A program made the translations under genes and the position numbers. Positions 14,780-20,182 of a DNA stretch of 20,182 nucleotides are shown in pieces. The notes beneath the pieces were generated by a model. That model was given only the letters and a program-made list of their open reading frames with translations. It was not told the origin of the DNA and searched no databases. The stretch comes from Ruminococcaceae bacterium UBA6392 (GTDB taxonomy: Bacteria; Bacillota; Clostridia; Oscillospirales; Acutalibacteraceae): NCBI GenBank assembly GCA_002438685.1, contig DJQG01000042.1, positions 8,508-28,689 of the forward strand, in the 5' to 3' direction. How positions within the stretch are numbered: the stretch's first letter is position 1; every line of letters begins with the position of its first letter.

Positions 14780-17326
14780 ATGGGAAATAGTAACCTCAAG
14801 GAAAAGATCAGCACGACATGGAACAATGTCGTACTGCACTGGAAAACACCAGCCTTGGGCAAGTATGTCTCCTACAAAGAGATAATTGCCTACGGCGTCG
14901 GAGGAATGGGCGTTCAGTTCGTCATGTTCTTCTGCTCGCTCATCGCGCTTTCCGCAACGAGCTTCCTCGTCGGAAACACGATAGGCATCAAGCCGATGCA
15001 CCTGCAGTACATGGCGGTCGCATCGACTATTATCGGCTTCGGAATCACTATCGGACGCTCTTACATAATCGACAGCGCCCGCTTCAAATCCGGAAAATTC
15101 CGTCCCTGGCTTGCGATAACCGGTATCCCCACCGTTATTATAGCGGTCGTGTTCGTCTGGCTGCCCTATGAGACGATGTCGTATATGCAGAAAGTCATTG
15201 CGGTTTTCCTCTGCTACAACCTTCTGCAGTGCTTCTATCCTTTCTTCCAGCAGGCATACACCGACCTTGCAAATGTCATATCGCCCAACTCCCATGAGCG
15301 TACCGATATCGTTTCGGTCTCGTCGATCATCTACTCCATGGCGCCGTCCCTCACGGGTCTTTTCGTGCCGATGCTCTCGACGCTCACCGGCGGTCTGAAC
15401 TCCATCACCACATACCGTATAATCCATCCCCTTGTCGCCGTTATCGGACTTCTTCTGTCCTATGTGGCATACGTGGGAACGAGAGAGAGAATAATCGTAG
15501 CGGAGAGCCATGTTACCCAGTTCAAGTTCTCCGACGCATTCCGCGCCGTTGCAAAGAACAAATATTTCTGGATAACCTCCCTTGCAGGCTGGCTCGGCTT
15601 CCTTGAGGGTGCAGTCGGCGTTATCATCGGCTGGACGTTTATATACGCCTATCCCAACAGAATGGGGCTTTACGGAGTCGCGACGACGCTCATCGGCAAC
15701 GCCTCGCTCTGGGCTATGCTCCTGTGTCCGATAGCGATAAGAGTCCTCGGTAAGAGAAACCTGCTCATCTGGTGCAATGTGACGAATGTCATGCTCATCG
15801 GATTGCTCTATCCCCTTTATAACAACATTCCCGCGCTGATAATCCTCTATTACCTCAACGGATTCGTCAACGCTTTCTCGATAGTCTACTCCCCCGGAAT
15901 CAGCGCCGACATGCGCGACTATCAGCAGTATTTCACCGGCGAGCGCATCGATGGAATGTTCGGCGCGGTCGGCATAATCGGTTCGTTCATCGGAATGTTC
16001 ACCGGCATGGTGCTCCCGACTATCTATCAAATGCTCGGTCTTGAGGACAACTACGACGTGCTCGAAGTCGCTTCGTTCAGAGAGGATATGTTCGATGTGC
16101 TCATCATCGCCGCAGTTATCGGCGCGGCGCTCAACTTCGTTCCATATCTCTTCTACGATCTGACGGAGACAAAGCAGCGCGGCATAGTCAAGGTGCTCAA
16201 GATACGCGCGATGTTCGAGGACTACGGCAACGGTATTCTCCGCGACGAGAGCATCGTTGAAGCCATAGACATAATCGACGAAGCAAATCTTCTCTACAAA
16301 GACAGAACTCTCATGACCACAAAGGACGACATCAAGAAGGCAAAGAGACTGCCCGCAAGAACGCCCGAGGAAAAAGAGTTCAAGAGGAACGAAATCAAGC
16401 GATTGAAAGCCGCTTACAAAGAATTCAACACTCAGAACCGCGGCATAAAGAAAGACCGTGTCAATCAGGCCAAAGCTATGCCCAAGAGCACCGATGCCTC
16501 AAAGGCGGCGAAAAACGCCGAGAAAGCGGCGAGAAAAGCTGCGATAAAGGCGGCGAAGGCTATGCCCAAGAGCACAGACGCCGAGAAGGCGGCGAGAAAA
16601 GCCGCGACAAAGGCAGCGAAGGCTATGCCCAAGGGCATCGACGCCGCGAAAGCGGCAAGAAAAGCCGCGATAAAGGCAGCGAAGAAAGAGAACAGAGAGC
16701 TCAACAAGCTCAATGCGGATATCTCCGTGTGCGATTTCATCATCGACGAGATGAACAAATACGACACTCTGCGCATCAAGAAGCAGGTCGAGCGTTCTAT
16801 TGCGCTTGACAGAGCCGGATACGCCGGAATATTCAACTACAGCAAAGAGGACATGGCTGAAGCCAAGGCTCTGCCGAAGTCCACTCACGAGGAGCGTGAG
16901 ATTCGCAGCGACGCCATAACCCGCGCCCGCGCGCTCAAGAACGCCAGAAAGGCAATGATAAAATTCTACGGCTCGCCCGAAAATATCGTCGAGCCTTCGG
17001 ACGATGCGTTCAAGGCCGCAGAGGCTCTGCCGGACGACACCTTCGCGCATCAGCTCGAAAAGAAGAGAACCGTCAAGAAGCTCGTCAACGAGAAGTCGAA
17101 GTACATCAGAAGCGTCAAGCCCCTTCTCGACGCAAGACGCCAGCTGACGGAAAAAGAGAACTACGCGCATCTTGACGATATCCGCGCAAGATACGCCGAC
17201 GCAAAAGCGAACACCGACGCCGAGTACGAGGCGCGCAGAGTCGAGATCGAAAGACTCGAAGAAGAGCGCAAGGCAGACCTCGAGCGCAGGAAGCAGGAGC
17301 GTCTGGCAAAGAAGAACGGAAAGTGA
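14780..17326 (+). CDS. GPH (MelB-type) cation:sugar symporter with long repeat-rich cytoplasmic tail
   Basis: An 848-residue protein. Residues about 30-460 are a 12-helix major-facilitator transporter of the glycoside-pentoside-hexuronide:cation family. Family-like places include GRSYIIDSARFKSGKFRPW (92-110), VISPNSHERTDIVSV (166-180), and SADMRDYQQYFTGERIDGMF (375-394), equivalent to the DY...GKR.EG signature. Residues 470-848 form a charged tail with no membrane helix. It holds six copies of a helical module around [A/K]xLPxxTxxE/A...A, at about 519-545, 563-590, 591-611, 612-632, 692-722 and 745-772, ending in a Glu/Arg coiled coil (about 790-848). The tail is not the IIA domain known from LacS. 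AAGGAG is 7 nt upstream of the ATG. It is the first gene of a three-gene operon. Substrate unknown. Confidence 0.88.
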   Translation: MGNSNLKEKISTTWNNVVLHWKTPALGKYVSYKEIIAYGVGGMGVQFVMFFCSLIALSATSFLVGNTIGIKPMHLQYMAVASTIIGFGITIGRSYIIDSARFKSGKFRPWLAITGIPTVIIAVVFVWLPYETMSYMQKVIAVFLCYNLLQCFYPFFQQAYTDLANVISPNSHERTDIVSVSSIIYSMAPSLTGLFVPMLSTLTGGLNSITTYRIIHPLVAVIGLLLSYVAYVGTRERIIVAESHVTQFKFSDAFRAVAKNKYFWITSLAGWLGFLEGAVGVIIGWTFIYAYPNRMGLYGVATTLIGNASLWAMLLCPIAIRVLGKRNLLIWCNVTNVMLIGLLYPLYNNIPALIILYYLNGFVNAFSIVYSPGISADMRDYQQYFTGERIDGMFGAVGIIGSFIGMFTGMVLPTIYQMLGLEDNYDVLEVASFREDMFDVLIIAAVIGAALNFVPYLFYDLTETKQRGIVKVLKIRAMFEDYGNGILRDESIVEAIDIIDEANLLYKDRTLMTTKDDIKKAKRLPARTPEEKEFKRNEIKRLKAAYKEFNTQNRGIKKDRVNQAKAMPKSTDASKAAKNAEKAARKAAIKAAKAMPKSTDAEKAARKAATKAAKAMPKGIDAAKAARKAAIKAAKKENRELNKLNADISVCDFIIDEMNKYDTLRIKKQVERSIALDRAGYAGIFNYSKEDMAEAKALPKSTHEEREIRSDAITRARALKNARKAMIKFYGSPENIVEPSDDAFKAAEALPDDTFAHQLEKKRTVKKLVNEKSKYIRSVKPLLDARRQLTEKENYAHLDDIRARYADAKANTDAEYEARRVEIERLEEERKADLERRKQERLAKKNGK
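16466..16675 (+). repeat. In-frame tandem repeats in the symporter tail
   Basis: Three adjoining units encode AKAMPKxxDAxKAARKAAxKA. Unit A covers 16466-16549 (84 nt, with a 7-codon internal insertion), unit B 16550-16612 and unit C 16613-16675. Units B and C match at 55 of 63 bases by hand alignment. The high nucleotide identity suggests duplication more recent than the three diverged copies on either side. Confidence 0.8.
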
Positions 17327-17336
17327 GGAACAGACG

Positions 17337-18401
17337 ATGAAAAAATTCAGTAAAATAGCAGCCGTTGTTGCGCTGATGCTCGTTGTCTGCCTCTCTTTCA
17401 CAGGCTGCGGCAATCTCGGCAACGCGATAATCTCCGCCCTCTCCCTCGATGTCACGGTCGACGACCCGGCACTCATCAAGGTTGAGGATATACTCGACAA
17501 GACCGTCAAGACGGAATCCGTCAAAAGCGGCGACTTCACCTATACATTATATACCGACAACACTGCCTGCATCACGGGCTACACAGGGAGCAGCCCCGTT
17601 GTTTCCATACCCGCGGAGATAGACGGCGCAAAGGTAGTCGGTCTCGAGAACAAGGCTCTCAAGAGCAGCAGCACGCTCAAGGAGCTCATACTCCCCGACT
17701 CGATCGAGGCGATCGGCAACTATGCCGCGATGTACTGCGACAATCTTGAGAAAGTAACTATCGGCAAGAACATCAAGCACATCGGCATCAGCGCGTTCGA
17801 GGGCTCGCAGGAGAATGCCTACACCGGAAAGAGCAAGCTTACGACCGTTGTTTTCAACGGCGCGCCCAAGACCATATCCGAAAAGGCTTTCTACTTCTGC
17901 TCCGCGCTGACCGAAATAGTCCTGCCCGAGGGCGTCGAGACCATCGGCGACTGGGCATTCGCGAAGTGCTTCAGCGCAAAGAAGATAATTATCCCCGAGG
18001 GCGTCACTCAGATTGACGACCACGCGTTTCTCAAGTGCACCGGGGCGGTCGAGATATCGATCCCCGGCACGGTTGAGAGCATTGCCGTGAGCACATTCTA
18101 CCGCTGCTCCTCTCTCGAGAAGCTCACTCTCGGCGAGGGAGTCAAAAAGCTCGAAAAGGGCGCGTTCGAAGAGTGCAAATCGCTCAAGACAGTCGTTCTG
18201 CCCGAGAGCATGGAAGAGCTCGGCAAATATGCGTTCTACAACTGCACCGGACTCGACGAGATAACCATTCACTCCGGAGTCACCGTATTCGGCGGCGAGA
18301 TATTCAAGGATGTCGGCAAGCTCACGATTTCGACCGAGAGCGGAAGCAGCGCCGAGAAATACGCGCAGGACAACGGCTTTGATGTTGCCGTTATCGGCTG
18401 A
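17337..18401 (+). CDS. BspA-like leucine-rich repeat lipoprotein
   Basis: Secreted, membrane-anchored surface protein of 354 residues with probable binding or adhesion function. The N-terminus MKKFSKIAAVVALMLVVCLSFTGC is a lipoprotein signal peptide with lipid-modified C24 (the -3 position is Phe, slightly unusual). After a short linker, residues about 65-335 form about nine LRR_5/Treponema-type repeats of roughly 23 residues, such as LTEIVLPEGVETIGDWAFAKC (191-211) and LKTVVLPESMEELGKYAFYNC (283-303). It closes with SSAEKYAQDNGF, a usual end for this domain. An in-frame extension upstream lies inside the symporter gene; the start at 17337 places the signal peptide correctly and has TGAGGA before it. 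It is 10 bp after the symporter gene and 10 bp before the peptidase gene. Confidence 0.9.
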   Translation: MKKFSKIAAVVALMLVVCLSFTGCGNLGNAIISALSLDVTVDDPALIKVEDILDKTVKTESVKSGDFTYTLYTDNTACITGYTGSSPVVSIPAEIDGAKVVGLENKALKSSSTLKELILPDSIEAIGNYAAMYCDNLEKVTIGKNIKHIGISAFEGSQENAYTGKSKLTTVVFNGAPKTISEKAFYFCSALTEIVLPEGVETIGDWAFAKCFSAKKIIIPEGVTQIDDHAFLKCTGAVEISIPGTVESIAVSTFYRCSSLEKLTLGEGVKKLEKGAFEECKSLKTVVLPESMEELGKYAFYNCTGLDEITIHSGVTVFGGEIFKDVGKLTISTESGSSAEKYAQDNGFDVAVIG

Positions 18402-18411
18402 CGGAGGACGA

Positions 18412-19107
18412 ATGGGAACAATAATCGCACTCGGCGGCGGCCGTTATGACGACGGCGAGGTCATGCCGATATTTGAAAGAATAGTCCGCGAATCGGGCAA
18501 AAAAAATCCTCATGTCGTGTTCCTGCCGACTGCCGGGCACGACGACACCGAGGGCGACGAGCCCATCTGGGAGAGCTTCGAAAAGCTCGGATGCACGGTT
18601 GAGACGCTAAAGCTGACCGACCCCGCGAACACCCGCGAGCACATATATGACACGCTCGTGAACACGGACATTGTCTACGCCGGCGGCGGAAACCTCGAGT
18701 TCATGATGGACACATTCAAGGCGACCGGCGCGGACGAGGCGCTCAGAGAAGCTTATAAACGCGGAAAAGTCCTTTCGGGACTCAGCTCCGGCGCGATGTG
18801 CTGGTTCGACATGGGATATGACGACTGCGGCGAAAACGGCAGCTTCATGTTCGTCGACTGCATCGGACTTCTCCCCTACTGCTACTGCCCGCACTTCATC
18901 AGCGAACGCTGGCAGAGCTTCGGGACAGCCGTAATAGGCTGCCGCGTCTCGGGCATCGGAGCCGAGGACGGCGCGGCGCTCATATTCAAAGACGGTCACT
19001 TCTCCGCCATGTGCGGAAACGACGGCGGAAGCGTGTTCTATTTTGACAAGGACAGCGGCTTTGAAAAGAGCGACATAACCGAGGACGCGTCGGCGCTGGA
19101 TATATAA
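18412..19107 (+). CDS. Peptidase family S51 protein (PepE / cyanophycinase-like)
   Basis: Class-I-glutamine-amidotransferase-like serine peptidase of 231 residues. Family members include Asp-specific dipeptidase PepE and cyanophycinase. It opens MGTIIALGGGRYDDGE, then HVVFLPTAGHDD (34-45), DIVYAGGGN (86-94) and the nucleophile elbow SGLSSGAM (122-129), where S125 is the likely nucleophile. CPHF with H161 fits the catalytic histidine, and IGAEDGAALIF (182-192) the conserved strand. No signal peptide, so cytosolic. Start ATG 18412 has GGAGG 4 nt upstream; a longer in-frame extension overlaps the lipoprotein gene and is rejected. Last gene of its operon, before a terminator. Substrate unclear: a peptide dipeptidase is as likely as any other S51 activity. 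Confidence 0.9.
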   Translation: MGTIIALGGGRYDDGEVMPIFERIVRESGKKNPHVVFLPTAGHDDTEGDEPIWESFEKLGCTVETLKLTDPANTREHIYDTLVNTDIVYAGGGNLEFMMDTFKATGADEALREAYKRGKVLSGLSSGAMCWFDMGYDDCGENGSFMFVDCIGLLPYCYCPHFISERWQSFGTAVIGCRVSGIGAEDGAALIFKDGHFSAMCGNDGGSVFYFDKDSGFEKSDITEDASALDI

Positions 19108-19116
19108 AAATTCATG

Positions 19117-19153
19117 CAGAGAAAACGGAGGATTTCCGTTTTCCCTGTTTTTT
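19117..19153 (+). terminator. Intrinsic terminator of the symporter operon
   Basis: A 13-position stem with one mismatch (arms 19117-19129 and 19135-19147; core GAAAACGGA/TCCGTTTTC) is followed directly by TTTTTT. It begins 9 bp after the peptidase stop. Confidence 0.92.
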
Positions 19154-19203
19154 ATTGGGGTATCTATAAGCCTGTAATTCCGGCACACGGTTTAATAACA
19201 AAC

Positions 19204-19232
19204 TTGCCTAAATCTACTGAATATGATATGAT
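19204..19232 (+). promoter_or_regulatory. Promoter of the nucleoside phosphorylase gene
   Basis: TTGCCT (19204-19209), a 17-bp spacer and TATGAT (19227-19232). The leader to the ATG at 19342 is about 100 nt and contains the hairpin repeat at 19256-19280. Confidence 0.65.
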
Positions 19233-19255
19233 TTTGTATCCGCTATGCCAATAAC

Positions 19256-19280
19256 GGACAGCCGCAAGGGCTGTCCCTAC
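19256..19280 (+). repeat. Palindromic repeat unit ending in CCCTAC, in the phosphorylase leader
   Basis: A perfect 8-bp stem GGACAGCC-GCAAG-GGCTGTCC (19256-19263 with 19269-19276) followed by CTAC, giving the terminal CCCTAC also seen after the repeat at 5028-5070. There is no T-run, so it is not a classical terminator. Confidence 0.6.
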
Positions 19281-19341
19281 GGGATATACGAGCTATAGTC
19301 ATTGCTGAATATTCGATTTAGTTGCAATATGGAGGACAATT

Positions 19342-20106
19342 ATGTGGTGCTTGCCCAAAGACGACTCAAAAGCAGTTATTACTGCACAAGCTCAAATACA
19401 CAGCGCTCATCGCGAGTGTCACTTGCAACTACCCGAAACGGCAATTTTATTCTTTATGGGCAAAGCGACGGATTACCTCATATCGCAATATAATGCAACG
19501 GAACTGCCTGAACCGCTTCCGCGATTTCTTAATTCCTGCCCAATTTGGGAGATTGAAAAATCCCAGCTGTGCTTTGCGGACGGAGGACGCGGTGCTCCGC
19601 AAGCAGTAGACACAATCGAAACTCTCGCCGCATTAGGAGTAAAAAATATTATTTCCGTCGGAATGTGCGGAGCATATGATAAAGTCGTCCATGTCGGTGA
19701 AATTATCGCTCCGCAAAAGGCTTTTGTGGAAGAAGGAACATCACTTCATTATTACGAGGACATCGAATATTCAAAGCCGGACGGTAACCTTCAAAAAACC
19801 GTCACATCTTTGCTTGGCATACGCAACTATTCTATTGTCTCGACAGATGCCGTATATCGTCAGACATTGTGCAAAGAACAGTTATGGCGAGATAAAGGTG
19901 CTGTCGGAGTAGATATGGAAACATCGGCAATTTTCAGCGTTTCCAAATATCTCGGCTTAAAAGCTGTAGCTATGCTAATGGTTTCCGATATACACCCGAT
20001 TGATTCAAATTCTGCAAAATGGGAATGGAAAATGACAAATGAGATAAGATATAATCTCGTCGATCAAGCCGTCGCATTTGCAAGAGCGATTAATAATACA
20101 AAATAA
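19342..20106 (+). CDS. Nucleoside phosphorylase (PNP/UDP family)
   Basis: Cytosolic enzyme that would split a nucleoside with phosphate into free base and ribose-1-phosphate, feeding base salvage. The 254 residues carry the family marks: FADGGRGAPQAVDTIETLAA (78-97, phosphate-site region), VKNIISVGMCGAYDKVVHVGE (100-120, the GxxG strand), VSTDAVYR (166-173) and GVDMETSA (189-196), the ribose and base-binding segment, with VSD (214-216) carrying the usual acid. The ATG has GGAGG 6 nt upstream. It has its own promoter. Base use differs from its neighbours: many AT-ending codons, about 40% GC in a sampled stretch versus about 60% in the adjacent peptidase gene. Specificity (uridine, purine or other) is not determined. 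Confidence 0.87.
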   Translation: MWCLPKDDSKAVITAQAQIHSAHRECHLQLPETAILFFMGKATDYLISQYNATELPEPLPRFLNSCPIWEIEKSQLCFADGGRGAPQAVDTIETLAALGVKNIISVGMCGAYDKVVHVGEIIAPQKAFVEEGTSLHYYEDIEYSKPDGNLQKTVTSLLGIRNYSIVSTDAVYRQTLCKEQLWRDKGAVGVDMETSAIFSVSKYLGLKAVAMLMVSDIHPIDSNSAKWEWKMTNEIRYNLVDQAVAFARAINNTK

Positions 20107-20143
20107 TATCTCGCCTATGCTGGATTGAGCCTATTCGAGCTTG

Positions 20144-20182
20144 TGCCGTCTGCGGCAGCGGTGCGTCGAGGTCGCCGCACCC
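20144..20182 (+). repeat. Interspersed double-hairpin repeat, copy 2 (cut by window edge)
   Basis: TGCCG-TCTG-CGGCA (20144-20157) then the GGTGCG/CGCACC hairpin. From GCGGCAGCGGTGCGTCG to CGCACCC it matches copy 1 except for one inserted A. It begins 37 bp after the phosphorylase stop, in the same orientation as copy 1. Confidence 0.8.

Noticed and set aside
14705..16030. Open minus-strand frame of 441 codons opposite the symporter gene
   Set aside because: It is antisense to a transporter with recognisable family motifs, has no domain and an Arg/His/Glu/Asp-rich composition typical of a complementary-strand shadow.
16334..17095. Sortase-like motifs (LPxxT) in the symporter tail
   Set aside because: The spacing is LPxxT, not LPxTG, the copies are internal, and the tail should be cytoplasmic, so sorting is impossible.
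16499..17539. Open minus-strand frame of 346 codons opposite the symporter tail and lipoprotein start
   Set aside because: It spans two plus-strand genes and its Ser/Leu/Arg repeats are just the complement of the Lys/Ala repeat codons.

Overview
The window looks like a chromosomal segment of a Gram-positive bacterium of the class Clostridia, probably a GC-moderate gut lineage such as Oscillospiraceae. The taxon is inferred from RNase J, a YybT/GdpP-type c-di-AMP phosphodiesterase and the tilS-hpt-ftsH and rplI-dnaB gene orders. Also typical are AGGAG-type ribosome sites, sigma-A-type promoters, a BspA-like leucine-rich lipoprotein and short palindromic intergenic repeats ending in CCCTAC. No phage, transposase, CRISPR, rRNA or tRNA was seen.

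Left block (1-9102, minus strand): a housekeeping run transcribed right to left as rnjA, gdpP, rplI, dnaB, tilS, hpt, ftsH, with ftsH cut off by the window edge. A strong promoter (TTGACA, 17 bp, TAAAAT) precedes rnjA. Most junctions are short or overlapping; the exception is a 178-bp gap between gdpP and rplI that holds an interspersed repeat. The genes cover RNA decay, c-di-AMP turnover, translation, replication, tRNA-Ile lysidine modification, purine salvage and membrane proteolysis.

Middle block (9189-13541): a minus-strand gene encodes what looks like a degenerate phosphohexomutase, with all four catalytic signatures of that superfamily replaced. It diverges from a plus-strand group rnhA, a GT4 glycosyltransferase and murD, which ends at a strong intrinsic terminator. 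A 16-bp perfect palindrome lies in the divergent spacer.

Right block (13600-20182): a glycerophosphodiesterase gene with its own promoter and terminator diverges from a three-gene operon. That operon encodes a GPH/MelB-type sugar symporter with a roughly 380-residue Lys/Ala/Glu-rich cytoplasmic tail of repeated helical modules, a BspA-like lipoprotein, and an S51 (PepE-like) peptidase; it ends at a clear terminator. Last comes a nucleoside phosphorylase gene of visibly lower GC, with repeats on both sides.

The least ordinary items are the pseudo-phosphohexomutase, the repeat-tailed symporter and its operon, and the low-GC phosphorylase island. I do not see a defence system or any other clearly new multi-gene system. 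All calls come from reading the sequence and remembered family motifs; no searches were run.
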